From positions 41,070,493 to 41,134,492 of the forward strand of contig CM064653.1 in the NCBI GenBank assembly GCA_032717465.1: a DNA stretch of 64,000 nucleotides. The letters are read 5' to 3'. Every line of letters begins with the position of its first letter. The stretch's first letter is position 1. The stretch is from Coenobita brevimanus (taxonomy: Eukaryota > Arthropoda > Malacostraca > Decapoda > Coenobitidae). Of the stretch, positions 32,570 to 42,794 are shown piece by piece. The position numbers and the translations under genes are program-made. A model generated the notes under the pieces. The model did no database searches, was not told the DNA's origin, and worked only from the letters and a program-made list of their open reading frames with translations.

Positions 32570-32690
32570 GTAAAAAGGAAAGCAAACAGCAACAGATCTG
32601 ATGGCCCTTTCGTGGCTGTTTGCTATAGGGAAGGTTGTAACTAACAAAACTGTTCTATCGGTTACGGACAAGGAGAGAAAAGCAGGAAGG
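32570..32690. repeat. Family C module with intact hairpin
   Basis: AGCAAACAGC (32581-32590) and GCTGTTTGCT (32615-32624) form a perfect 10-bp inverted repeat around CAGATCTGATGGCCCTTTCG. AAGCAGGAAGGTTCACGAGG follows, as in the 31.4-kb copy. Function unknown. Confidence 0.7.
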
Positions 32691-33494
32691 TTCACGAGGA
32701 GACGGGCAGGGAATGAAAGGGATAGGAGGGAAGGGAGGAAAGGAAGCAACGCTGGGGGAAGAAATGATGCAGAAGGTGGGAGGAGAAAAGGGTAGGAGAG
32801 TGAGAGAAGAGGAACAACATGGAGAGAAGGGAGGGGAAGTAAACGGGACGAAGGTGGCTGGCGAGGAAAAGGGAGCGAGAGGAGGGAAATCGTAGGGAAG
32901 AGTGAGAGGAGAGGAGCAAGATGGAGAGATGAGAGGAAATGAAGAAGTAAGGAATGAAAGGAAGAGGGTGAGAGGACAAGCAAATCATGAAGGAAAGATA
33001 TGGTAAGGGTAAAGGAGGAGAAGAAAAAGAGGGGAAGAGTGAGAACGAGAGAGGGAAGGGGGGTAGAAGGAGCGTAAAAGAGAGATGGAAGTAAGAGAGA
33101 GGAAGGGATGAAGATGGGAAGGGAGAGAGTTGAGAGGAACAAGGAGGGGGATGTCAAGAAGCTGAAGGTAGGTAATAGGAAAGAGAGGGCTTGGAGAGGA
33201 GAGGGATAAGAGGAAGAGGAGGGGGGGGGTAGAGCAAGGGATGGGGAAGGAAAGGCACTGGGGTGAGAGGAAAAACAAGGAGAAAAGAGAGAAGATGCAG
33301 AAGGCTGTGAAGGGGGGCGGGAGGGGAGAAAAGGGGATGAGAAGAGGTGGAAGGAAAGGGGGAATGGCGTGAGAGAGAAGGGAGGGTAAGGAAGTGGGGA
33401 AGTGGGGTAGGGAAGAGAAGAAGAGTAGGGGAGGAGGAGAGAGAAGGGGGAAAGGTAGGTGTGAGGAGAGGGAGAGGTATGGAGAAAGGGTGAG
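32691..33494. repeat. Polypurine tract
   Basis: GGAGGGAAGGGAGGAAAGG and related DNA to the switch at 33495. Long minus-strand frames are compositional. Confidence 0.8.
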
Positions 33495-33620
33495 TAGGGT
33501 GGGCAACCAACCTACGCAAGAGTCCAGTTGCTTGGCCCGGCTCAGCCCTGAAAGGCGACTACCATGTTCATATGCAAATGTTCCTGATGGCCGCTTGGAG
33601 TGCCCACCACCAACCTAGCA
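33495..33620. other. Complex island at the end of a purine tract
   Basis: High-complexity, GC-moderate DNA begins abruptly after about 2 kb of purines and includes an octamer ATGCAAAT (in CATATGCAAATG, near 33570). It could be a conserved non-coding element. This is suggestive only. Confidence 0.3.
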
Positions 33621-33925
33621 TTAACCCAGCCACCCTACCCCTTCAATACACAACACTCACATTACTGCTCCTACACTCCCAACCAATCTAGCATTAACTC
33701 AGCCACCCTAACCCATCATATTTAGTTAATGATAAATACCGGAATACATTAACCGCATCTCTAAAAAAGGTCTCCCCGAAGCTGAATAAAACTGGACCTT
33801 TACCCTTCAATACACACACTGCTGCAAAGTAGATCCATCCATTATAATCAGCTTCATTTATGTAATCGTATATGTATTAATACGAATCACATTTTAACTA
33901 TTACTTTTACTCGGCACTGACGGTT

Positions 33926-33959
<34 letters not shown>

Positions 33960-34360
33960 CCACTCTGATTTGATTATACATTATTTTCATTTTAATTGGC
34001 TTCACAAGATTATATGCTAAACTACAATTAAATATTTAAGGAGAATTTAATAGATCAAAAATACTGCCACAATTCGTCAGTCAAGAACAAGTTGATTATA
34101 GACGCAAAACTAAACCCAGCCCAACCACTCCATGTTTAGAAAGTTACCCCATCATAACTACTGTCGATTCGGTATATCCTACAGCTAAGCAAGTAACAAT
34201 ATTCAGGGAGAAATCAAGCCATCGCCATTAATTTCACACCTCAGAAACCAGGAGCGAGATGACAAGACAGGAAGGCAAGCAAAACAGGTTAATCAATGGC
34301 TCCATTTTAGGAATATTTAATCAAACCCATTACTGTCTCAACAATGAAGAGCAGGTTAAT
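33621..34360. other. AT-rich spacer with a 30-nt A run
   Basis: Poly-A at 33927-33957. Loosely similar phrases (TCAGTCAAGAACAAGTTGAT, CTCAGAAACCAGGAGCGAGA, CTCAACAATGAAGAGCAGGT, and CTCAACAATCAAGAGAAAGC at 34690) suggest an old repeated unit. No gene. Confidence 0.4.

Positions 34361-34400
<40 letters not shown>
34361..34400. repeat. (CA)n microsatellite, about 20 units
   Basis: Adjacent to the left end of a family D element. Confidence 0.97.
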
Positions 34401-34401
<1 letters not shown>

Positions 34402-34406
34402 TCTCC

Positions 34407-34598
34407 TTTCACCTTAACCTGTCCTATTTTTTTTTTTTTTTTGTGCTCTTATGCATCTTTCTTCAAGTAGGTCGGTGGCAAAAAAGATAATACTACACCT
34501 CTGCATTCTTTCCACAGCACTTCTTCGTGACCAGCATCATATTTCTAGTATTAATCTATTGGGAGATGGTAATTTTAGGCCAGGTCAGAGCAAAAAGG
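34407..34598. mobile_element. Family D element, 192 bp
   Basis: TTTCACCTTAACCTGTCC and AGGCCAGGTCAGAGCAAAAA form diverged TIRs. The interior shares CATATTTCTAGTATTAATCT, GGGAGATGGTAATTTTAGG and CTTTCCACAGCACTTCTTCG with the 29.5-kb copy, and it carries a 16-nt T run. Confidence 0.7.
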
Positions 34599-34939
34599 GG
34601 ACAGCAAAAATACATACTAGATAATACTTTCAATCGTTCAATTATTAGTCAGAACTAATCTACTGCAATTAGTGTCACAACTCAACAATCAAGAGAAAGC
34701 TGACTAGACAGGCGAGCAATATCCCGTCATCAACATCCTCCAACACAGATATCAGATTTGGATAATGAAGGTATGAAATCAGCTACGAAAGTCTGCCTTG
34801 TTTTGGGTAAGAGGATGTGTGTGGGTAGGGAAGTGAAGAGTACATGTGACTCGGGAAAAGAATGAACAATGAGGAAACTATTGATTATATTATTACCTAT
34901 TTCCATCTGACTGTGTTTTGTATTCCGTTCTTGCTCTTA
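34599..34939. other. Unassigned spacer
   Basis: Mixed DNA with no recognised gene. One phrase at 34669-34720 resembles 34220-34275. Confidence 0.4.
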
Positions 34940-35100
34940 TTAAATGGTTTTATTTTTTATTTAGATGAGACCTCTTGCAGTGAAGGGGTTAATGAAGACT
35001 ATATTTAACCCTTCCAATTCGCACTGTCTATTCGTTCCTGTGGTGAATTAAGTCGTCTGGAGATAGCAAAATAAATAAATAAATAAAATAAGTACTGTAA
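34940..35100. mobile_element. Family A element
   Basis: CTTGCTCTTATTAAATGGTT, ATGAGACCTCTTGCAGTGAA then GGGGTTAATGAAGACTATAT, AACCCTTCCAATTCGCA, and GTGAATTAAGTCGTCTGGAG then ATAGCAAAATAAATAAA. The outer right half is replaced by an (AAAT)n expansion. Confidence 0.75.
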
Positions 35101-36040
35101 TAAACAAGGTGGCCCATATATAACTTGCCTCATTCACGCCTCTGCCCGGTGCTTTCTCGTGTGTTGTGGGGAGGGCTTAGAGTTATCAATGTCTACCGTG
35201 CATTATTCGTTTCCTCCCACTACCACAACCACGCCCATACCAGCAGACTGAGCCGTCCCCGCAACACACAAGACAGTATCAAGGGCGTTTCATATGCAGC
35301 GCTATTTACGGGCATCCCTACATAAAAGGTCATTGGACTGAAGTGGTTAGAAATGTGGGAACGAGGGCACAGGCAAGACCCTAATAAATAATAATCACTT
35401 TAAAATTATCAGACTGCATCCCACTTTACATAACGCAATCTGGAAGGAGGTAGAGTCGGTCCTGTTATTATCTGAGGGAACTGGGTCACTCGCAAATTAA
35501 ATACTAAGTCGTGGATGCATGAAATTCGATGAGCCAGGAATGAGTCACCTTGGTTGCTACTTCAATCTACCTTCCATTCTGTCTGTACTGGGCCATAAAT
35601 TGAGCTAAAAAGGGTTAAGGACTATCAGATCAGTGTCAACGCCCTATAATAAGGTCGTATTTGCAGTCCCCTTCGCGCTCTCACTTTTTAATAATACGTC
35701 CTGCTACAGTTAAGATAAATACTGACCCGAGTGAAATGGAAGGGGTGGAAGTGGAAGTGGGAGTGAATACATAAAGCTGAAACAAACACGATAGCGAATG
35801 TGGGGCTGGACATAGTGACAGTATAGGTCCCTGAGATAAAGCAGGAGTGGATATCAGATGGGATTACTGCATGACACGAATATTACTGCATGGCATTAAT
35901 AATAAGTGAATTATAAACAGATCATGACAGGGATTAAATTAAAGAGCTGGAGTACGTACAAGAAAAAGTTCCCTGACGTTTTTCTACTGGCTGTCGCAAA
36001 GAAAAGTGCTATCTGAACTGTTTTTTACGTGATAGCAATA
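35101..36040. other. Single-copy spacer
   Basis: About 940 bases of mixed complexity. 35140-35310 is GC-richer and non-repetitive but gives no convincing exon. A lone GGTCATTGGACTGAAGTGGT at 35330 is a family A terminus. Confidence 0.4.
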
Positions 36041-36053
36041 TGAAGCACGCGCA

Positions 36054-36126
<73 letters not shown>
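36041..36126. repeat. (CA)n microsatellite, about 40 units
   Basis: Begins with a short GCGCACGCGCAC stretch (alternating purine-pyrimidine, Z-DNA-prone), then pure CA. Confidence 0.97.
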
Positions 36127-36129
<3 letters not shown>

Positions 36130-36299
36130 AAGAAAGACGTCTGGGTAGGAGAAATACAGCGGTAAGTTTCTGTGATAAAGGAGGGTGTGAATATGACATG
36201 AATTAAGAAGTGGTTGAAGTAAAAATTGATATCAAAAGGGAGTGAAAAGGGAGGTGATGGAAAGCGAAAGTACTGTCTATAACTGGGATGAGCATGAGT

Positions 36300-36680
36300 A
36301 GAATGTGAATGTGAGGTTAATGTGACTAGCATGAATACGCAGCGGTGGAAGAGAATGAATGTGAAGCTGATGGAAAGTGTGATAAAATGACAAAATGAGC
36401 ATGACCAAAGTGGGAAGGTGAAGTTACCGTATGATATTAATATGCAAAAATGGAAGGCAGTCAATGAGAAGAGAAAGGTATGGGTAAAGGACGAAAATAA
36501 ACACGAGAAGGTAAATATGAAGTTAGTGTATGACATAACGAAGCGCCACGAGAAGGGAGTAAATATGAAGGTGGAAGTAAAAGTGAGTATGTGAAGGTGA
36601 AAGAGAGTAGGGTGTGAATATAAGAGTGAGATAGAATGAGTGTATGTATGACTAAAATATGGAACAATGGAAGGGAGTAT
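36300..36680. repeat. Degenerate ~100-bp tandem repeat
   Basis: GAATGTGAGGTTAATGTGAC, AAGGTGAAGTTACCGTATGA and AAGGTAAATATGAAGTTAGT then GTATGACAT start related units near 36309, 36417 and 36508. The 233-codon minus frame here is not supported. Confidence 0.55.
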
Positions 36681-36820
36681 GTGCGAAAGTGAATGAAGCT
36701 GTAGGCACAAGGAGTATATGTGAAAACGAACGAGGGCGTGGGTCTATAATGAGAACTCGTGGTGTGTGAATATCGGGTGAGGTTTTTGAGAGTCAGGAAG
36801 TGTGAAAATAAAAATGTATC

Positions 36821-37000
36821 AGGTTACATAATCAAACTGGGTTAACTGAGGAGAAAGAATAATTGTATGGTGTGTGGAGGTTACAGAATTACAAAATCGT
36901 GTTTACTGAGAAGAGAATAATTATGAGTAGGGTGTGTGAAGGTTACAAAATTACATAATATAATCGTGTTTACATAGAAGAGAGAAAAATTACGCACGTG
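36821..37000. repeat. ~60-bp tandem repeat, 3 units
   Basis: AGGTTACAKAATTACAAAAT, CGTGTTTACTGAGAAGAGA and AATAATTATG recur from about 36821, 36878 and 36940. Confidence 0.75.
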
Positions 37001-37089
37001 TGTATGGCGTGAGGGGATTATTAAGAGATGACGCTAATCCCTTGTTTTCGATGACACCCTCTTCATTAATCCGCTTAGAGAGAGATTTT

Positions 37090-37215
37090 TCCGACAGGAG
37101 ATTAGCTACAGCCTTCATTAACCTCTTCATCAATGGGGGGGGGATCTCCTAAAGCTGAATAACATGATATAGTAACTGCAAGAGTAATGAAAATGGACGC
37201 CATTGTACTGAAAGG
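37090..37215. mobile_element. Family A element
   Basis: CTACAGCCTTCATTAACCTC then TTCA is the loop in inverted sense. ATCTCCTAAAGCTGAATAAC is the right arm and GCCATTGTACTGAAAGGGTA the end. Confidence 0.65.
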
Positions 37216-37498
37216 GTAAATGAGAGTCTGAGAGGAGTAGACTATCAATCGCAGTGGGAAAATGGGAGGTGGTGGTTGTGGTGGTGGTGGATGAAGAGTG
37301 AACAAGGGTAACAGTTCAGAAGAGGGAAGAGGGGCGTGGGGAGGAGTGGGTGGGGATAGGGGAGGAATATAGTACCGGGTATGTAAAGGTGTAACTGTGG
37401 GTGAGGTTGGGTGAACACCTGAGTGAAGCCGTAACCACATTTCGTTACCCCGATAACAACATTCATCCAACACTTAACGTCACGTCACCCATCGATGC

Positions 37499-37501
<3 letters not shown>

Positions 37502-37551
<50 letters not shown>
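37502..37551. repeat. (CA)n microsatellite, about 25 units
   Basis: Pure CA run followed by a short CT run. Confidence 0.97.
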
Positions 37552-37552
<1 letters not shown>

Positions 37553-37689
37553 TACTCTCTCTCTCCCTCTTACCTTACTGCTGGCAATCTTCACAGGTCC
37601 CTTGCAATGCTCGCACGGGGTCTCTTACACTCACCTGAAAATGAAAGAACAAAAATCTATAAAATTATAAAACCAAGATTACGGAAGTA

Positions 37690-37885
37690 AATAACCCCTT
37701 CAGTACTATGAAGTTTTATTTATATATTAATCTATTTAATTTGGTAGGCCTGCTTGAACTGAAGGGGTTACATAGGCCTATACATAATTTCTAACCTTTG
37801 GCCAACGAGTCTTCCACAAGCTGCATAAAGTCGTCTGCTTAATATTTAGAGTTAAAGAGTAAAAGACATCAACGTAGAGAATAGG
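37690..37885. mobile_element. Family A element
   Basis: AACCCCTTCAGTACTATGAA at the start, GAACTGAAGGGGTTACATAG in the loop, and CACAAGCTGCATAAAGTCGT then CTGCTTAATATTTAGAG on the right. Confidence 0.75.
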
Positions 37886-37904
37886 TTAGTATGCTCTTTC
37901 TCTC

Positions 37905-38306
37905 TCCAATTTTATTCAACTTGCGAAACATTTCTACTCATAAACTTACGAAACATATCTAATCTTACGAAGGTTAATAAGAGCCTGTTTAACACCTCGA
38001 GTTCCAGGGCACGTATTCTCGTCGGTTCAGGAAGCTCCCTAACACCTCTTCCTAAGCGATTTATTTTCCTAAGTACTCCTTACTATCCTCTTCTGCGTTA
38101 CTTAAATCATTCACATACCACCATACTCAGCATAAATAACACAAAATAATATTAACTAGTCGTATCCAAAAATAAATCGCTAAGGAAGGGGTGCTAGGGA
38201 GCTTCCTTATCCGACGAGAGTACGGGCCCGGAACTCTATCTTGCGGTAAATAATTTCGCAGGGAATTGACAAAAATAAAACCGCGTCATCGGCCTGAAGA
38301 GATTAA
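37905..38306. mobile_element. Family A element interrupted by family B
   Basis: Left: ACGAAGGTTAATAAGAGCCT then GTTTAACACCTCGAGTTCCA. Right, after the B copy: GAACTCTATCTTGCGGTAAA then TAATTTCGCAGGG, GACAAAAATAAAACCGCGTC and ATCGGCCTGAAGAGATTAAT. The A sequence is in register across the B insert. Confidence 0.65.
38007..38229. mobile_element. Family B element, best-preserved TIRs
   Basis: GGGCACGTATTCTCGTCGGT then TCAGGAAGCTCCCTAACACC, TCTTCCTAAGCGATTTATTT on the left. AATAAATCGCTAAGGAAGGG then GTGCTAGGGAGCTTCCTTAT, CCGACGAGAGTACGGGCCC on the right. The inverted pairing runs about 60 bases per arm. The flanking GAGTTCCA and GGAACTC extend the symmetry, so the true terminus could lie a few bases further out. 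Confidence 0.85.
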
Positions 38307-38395
38307 TCACTCAGCAATGCCTTTCCGTCTCCTAATCAAGTTCCTTTCGTTTGCTCTTCAATAATTTCATGCCCCCTCCTGTACCCTCACGTCAG

Positions 38396-38396
<1 letters not shown>

Positions 38397-38446
<50 letters not shown>

Positions 38447-38509
38447 TCTCCTTGCTAATCACTGCTCTTATCCTCCCATGTCTCACCACTAACTTTATCA
38501 TACCATCGC

Positions 38510-38541
<32 letters not shown>
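38397..38541. repeat. Two (CT)n microsatellites
   Basis: (CT)23 at 38397-38443 and (CT)13 at 38515-38541, separated by about 70 bases of complex DNA. Confidence 0.95.
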
Positions 38542-38569
38542 CCCTTTCTTTGCCTTCTCCCCAATTTTT

Positions 38570-39175
38570 CATCCTCTCTCTTCTGTAACCCCCTTCGATA
38601 ATTCCCCTCCCTCCTTTGCCCATCCTCCTTCCTTTATAACTAACCCACCTTCAATAACTTTCCTTACCTTCGCTTATTTTCTCATTTTTCCCCTTTCTAA
38701 AACTTCCTCTCCACCGCCCCCTCTAAAGTTTCCCATCTTCGCTCTCTCCGAAATTTCCCCACCTCTGCTCTCTTTCCAATATCGCCCCTTCCTTTTGCTT
38801 TCTTTAATATCCCTTCTCTCCTTTTCCCTCTCGTAAATTTTCCCTTGTCTCCCTCCTCAATAATTTCCTTTCCTCCCTTTTCCCTCTCGTAAATTTCCCC
38901 TTGTCCCTCTTCTTCAGTAATTTCCTTTCCTTTCTTTTCCCTCTCGCCAATTTCCCCTACTCCCTCTGTCTCACTTCCCTTTCTTTCCTTTACCCTCTCG
39001 CATATTTCCCCATCAACCTCTTCAATGATTTCCCTTCCTCCTTTGTCCTCTCGCAAATTTCCTTAGTTCCTCTTCAGGCATTTCCCCAACTCCAATGGTA
39101 CTCTCGCAAATTTTCCCTCCTCCATCATCCACCAAATCCCTCTGTCCTTCGCCCGCTCACAAATTTCCCCTCCCT
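38570..39175. repeat. ~55-60-bp pyrimidine minisatellite, about 10 copies
   Basis: TTTTCCCTCTCGTAAATTTC then CCCTTGTCCCTC and TTCAGTAATTTCCTTTCC recur with spacing of roughly 50-60 bases, clearest near 38825, 38885, 38940, 38995, 39050 and 39105. The minus-strand KGGKEIIEEGDKGKFTRGKR-type frame is the array read backwards. Confidence 0.75.
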
Positions 39176-39820
39176 CCCCTATAACCACCTCCCCCGCTCC
39201 CAAACCTCCCCTTGTCCATTAAGCGTGTGGGCTCCCTCCTCCGTAACCAACCATCCTCCCCTCCACACATCCCTGGTGGCCACAAAGCGTAAGGATTCCA
39301 CTGATGGCCTGAGGTGGAGGTGATGGGGTTCCGGCTATTGGTGAAGCGCATGAGTGGGTGGGCTTCTGAGGGTGGAGTGTGGGGAGGCGGGGGGGCGGTG
39401 TCATGCGAGTCTAGGGGTGGGAGGAGGGGTTGAGAAGAGATTGGGGGAGGGAATGACACAGGGCAACTCTCTTCCTCCCTCACATTACACACCTTGTTTC
39501 CTTATGACACCCTGTTCACTATTTCCACCTCAAACATACATATCAGTGAGGAAGAACATACAAACTCTCGCTGATTATGGAAAAAACTCTTAATACGGAC
39601 ACCCTGAACACAGAGAACGGTTCCTCATTAACAAAATCCCTCGACAGACATTGACTGGAAACAGACACGCACCGCAGACAGGGTACGCATGTTTGCAGGA
39701 GGAAAATGTGGAGGCGGAGAGGTCATGGGCGAAGCAACATTAGTCTACATTCGGGTGTACACATTAGCCTACTTCTCGCAATGATACCAATGAATGCAGT
39801 TCGAAAATTCTGAGGAACAC
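39176..39820. other. Complex spacer
   Basis: 39230-39430 is GC-rich, non-repetitive DNA with a plausible-looking minus-strand segment (MRFTNSRNPITSTSGHQWNP) but no definable splice pair. 39430-39820 is unassigned. Confidence 0.35.
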
Positions 39821-39822
39821 AT

Positions 39823-40179
39823 GTGAGAGTTTTTTGTTTAACAGTCTCAGTGTTTGTTCCTGTAACCTACTGTAATGGCGGAAGCTTAACACCAACAGAG
39901 GCACATCACAAGAAAGGAAACATTTCGAAGTTGACTGATTACACAAAGAAAAAAAAAATGCTGCTTAAAATGTCTAAGTCACAAAATCTAACCATATCAC
40001 TTTACTTGAAGAAAACAAGCTCCGGATACTATTCAGGATCTTTGTCTATTATCATTATGTATAAAATGTTCGCACTTAAGCCCGTCTGTGTGAATCGTGG
40101 TGAGAAGAATCTGTATTCCTATCTCTTTACGGCACTAGGTGTGAGGAAGACTCCCCCCCCCCCCAGTGTTTACTGTTGA
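39823..40179 (+). CDS. Doubtful 118-codon ORF, unknown
   Basis: The only long frame in the window without obvious low-complexity or tandem origin. It reads MRVFCLTVSVFVPVTYCNGG at the N-terminus (a short hydrophobic stretch), then a Lys-rich middle (KKKKMLLKMSKSQNLTISLY) and ends PPPPSVYC over a C-run. I recognise no domain. It has no supporting splice sites, the Lys-rich part overlaps an A run, and 118 codons can occur by chance in AT-rich DNA. Most likely non-coding. Listed so that it can be tested. Confidence 0.12.
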   Translation: MRVFCLTVSVFVPVTYCNGGSLTPTEAHHKKGNISKLTDYTKKKKMLLKMSKSQNLTISLYLKKTSSGYYSGSLSIIIMYKMFALKPVCVNRGEKNLYSYLFTALGVRKTPPPPSVYC

Positions 40180-40359
40180 GTTCTCCAATGATTTATTCTA
40201 TTTCCTGCCACGGTGCGCTGACTATCTGATAATCCACATACCTGGGGCTGCTCCTGCATCCTGGTGTGATGAGAGGCACAAGAGTTCAGTGAAAACGTGG
40301 TGTACATGTGTAAAGGACGCGAGGCTGTGATGGTGGCGATGGCCCCCCCTCCCACCCTT

Positions 40360-40381
40360 CTCTCTCTCTCTCTCTCTCTCA
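40360..40381. repeat. (CT)n microsatellite, about 11 units
   Basis: Short uninterrupted CT run. Confidence 0.9.
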
Positions 40382-40501
40382 CATGTCCGCGGTGAAGGGC
40401 CAGCACGCCACCGCTCCCCCAACACGTGCCTCGCGGTCTAACCACACGCCAATTCACTCTTTCGCACTCACTAAAACTTAACTGACGAGGATGCGCAAAA
40501 A

Positions 40502-40896
40502 TGTTGAACGTCAGCAGCGTTTCGACATCTGCACAACACTTCCACGGCTGTAATTTGGGGTGATTTGCTGACCTCCATAACTTTAACTAGCAGTCATTCT
40601 ACAAATTGGCAAATAAATAAATAAATAAGTAAATAAATAAGAGTCGATAACCGTTGCAAGGATTTTCACATTTCCACAAAACTAGTAAGTGTATTTTGAG
40701 AGAACTAATATTTCCATCAAATTTACAAACACTGTCACTACACGGAATCGCAATAAATAAATAAATAAATTAATTAATAAATAAGTAAATAAATAATACA
40801 ATGTCAGAAGTAAGTTGACAATATTTCGCGCACTACAATTTGAGGCAAACTGTTTTATTTCCATCATTCAGAAGCACCGTCACTATACAGATTCGC

Positions 40897-40947
<51 letters not shown>

Positions 40948-41075
40948 TCAAGTGCAGTTTGACATTTACACAATCTCGTTAATACTGCAACTTGGGTGAA
41001 CTTTTATTTTCATCAACATCATGAACACTGTTATGACATGGGGTTGAAAAAAAATAAAAATAAATAAAAAAAATG
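40502..41075. repeat. ~150-bp tandem repeat, 4 units, each with its own simple-repeat tail
   Basis: Units start near 40502, 40645, 40797 and 40945. They share GTCAGNAGNNGTTTGACATT, CAACTTGGGGTGAACT, TTTTCATCANCNTNANGAAC and CACTGTCACTACACGGATTC blocks. The tails differ: (AAAT)n at about 40610-40641, (AAAT)n at about 40752-40797, (AAT)17 at 40895-40945, and A-rich AAAAT-like at 41048-41075. Confidence 0.75.
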
Positions 41076-41400
41076 AACCCTTCACTACAATGACTAATTT
41101 TCTGTGTTATTCTTGCTACCAGCGGACGATTTTGTACTGACAGGTTTAAAAACAGTCTCCTTTAATCCCTTTACAACCTGATGTCTCTCTCAATGCTGAA
41201 TAAAACCGTCTGAAAGTAGCCATAACACACACACACACACACACATACCCAGCCCTCTCTCCTCCCCCCTCACACACCCACTCCCCCCCCCCTGCCCTTC
41301 CCACACACTCACTCAAAAAACACCACCATCCACCCCCACACACACCCTCTCCACACCCACACACCCCCAAAACACAACGCCACCTAAATGAAGGGGTTAA
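41076..41400. mobile_element. Family A element expanded by (CA)n
   Basis: AACCCTTCACTACAATGACT, TTCTTGCTACCAGCGGACGA then TTTTGTACTGACAGG, CAATGCTGAATAAAACCGTC then TGAAAGTAGCCATAAC. The final CCTAAATGAAGGGGTTAAAG is pushed about 170 bases away by a (CA)n/C-rich expansion (41226-41370). Confidence 0.75.
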
Positions 41401-41484
41401 AGTCACAGCTATTTTAACATACACACGGCAATCCAACACGGCAATTTTTGGGGGGGGAACTGTCCTACATCCATCAATCTCAAC

Positions 41485-41820
41485 TAACACTCTCCTTCAT
41501 TACCCGCCTCCCATATGGACCCGATTCAGAACGTTAGCCAAAAGCCTCATTAAATCGCCAATCGCAATTACCTAAAGCAGCTACCCGTTGCAAATCTCTC
41601 CTCCTGCAATATATTTTCTGATCATGCAAGAAAGCCAATTTACGGCCCCTAATAACAGTGATGATCCCCCCCCCCGCCCCCTCTGTTTAGGTCGTTTCCT
41701 GCCTCGTTAGCGTGTATCACCAACGCACATTTCCGAACGGGAGTCTAGCTGGGCAGTTTTTAAAATTCCCAGAAGGGTGTAGATTAGGGTGGATTAGCGG
41801 CTCTTTACAGCTTTCAATAA
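41485..41820. promoter_or_regulatory. Complex single-copy island, possible conserved non-coding element
   Basis: About 335 bases of high-complexity DNA with no detectable internal repeat, in a window where such stretches are rare. It contains homeodomain-like words (CTCATTAAATCG, CGCAATTACC) and GGATTAGCGG, a Bicoid/Otx-type TAATCC site on the opposite strand. No ORF explains it. A regulatory role is inference. Confidence 0.3.
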
Positions 41821-41935
41821 AATAAATACGAATACATACATAAACAAATAAAAAATACATCATACAGGCTTACACAGATACATATACATACATACATAAC
41901 TAAATACATAAATACATAACTTACATACAAACGCC
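41821..41935. repeat. Degenerate (CATA)n/(AAAT)n
   Basis: TACATACATAAACAAATAAA-like DNA. Confidence 0.75.
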
Positions 41936-42299
41936 CTCACTAGTAGTTTAGTCCCCACGATTTTCTTGCCAAGCTCATCACACCAGGAAGTTAGTCAGCT
42001 CACTAATAGGAAAGTTTACACATGAATATAATATGATTTTTTTTTTTTTCCAATTTACTGAATGAACAGACAAGACTCCAGAAAGCAACAGATTTGGCCA
42101 TTTGTCTTAGGCTTGGTTAGGGTAGATAAGATTAGGTAGTTCGGGTTGAAGTTAGGTCGTTTGGATTAGATTGGATTAGTCTAGGACAGGTTAGGGCTAC
42201 GTGGTGGAATGGCGATCGTCCTGGGAATATAAAACTAACCGGGAGATGACTGGTACTCGCAATATTACAGGTTGTGCTGCCCGCTGGAACGACCGGGCA

Positions 42300-42790
42300 G
42301 GAGGGGAGCTACGGGGTGGGGGTTAGGGAAAGGGGACGCTAGGGATGGAGGCAAGGGAAGGGGAGGCAGGGGGAGTAAGCAAGGGAAAGGAAAGGAGTCA
42401 GGGGATGGGGGAGGGGTTTGAGGGGAGGGTTTATGGGGTGGGGGAGGGGTTTGAGGGGAGGCATTACGGGGTGGGGCAGGGGTTATTGGGTGGGGGGGGT
42501 CTGAGGGTGGGGTGGATAAGTTAGGGGGTAAGGGGAGAGGGGGTTAGGGATGTGGGGAGTAAGGGGAAGGGGAAGTTAGAGAGATGGGGAGTTAGGGGGA
42601 GGGGAAGTTAGGGAGGTGGGGAGTTAGGGGGAGGGGAAGTTAGGGAGGTGGGGAGTTAGGGGGAGGGGAAGTTGGGGAGGTGGGGATTTATGGAGAGGGC
42701 AAGTTAGGGAGGTGGACTTACGGGAGATAAAGGCAGGGTTGGGGAAGCTAGGAGAGGGGACTACGGGAAAGGGGGTTCGAGGTTGGGGTG
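42300..42790. repeat. G-rich region with a 32-bp minisatellite
   Basis: At 42560-42715 the unit GGGGAAGTTAGGGAGGTGGG then GAGTTAGGGGGAG repeats about five times at 32-base spacing. The surrounding GGGGTGGGGGAGGGGTTTGA units are related. Abundant GGG runs on one strand give strong G-quadruplex potential. Confidence 0.8.
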
Positions 42791-42794
42791 AGGG

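Noticed and set aside
39157..39492. 111-codon minus-strand ORF with a plausible central peptide
   Set aside because: Only about 35 residues look protein-like. The rest is Pro/Ser or Gly/Arg-rich repeat translation, and no acceptor/donor pair with consistent phase could be assigned.
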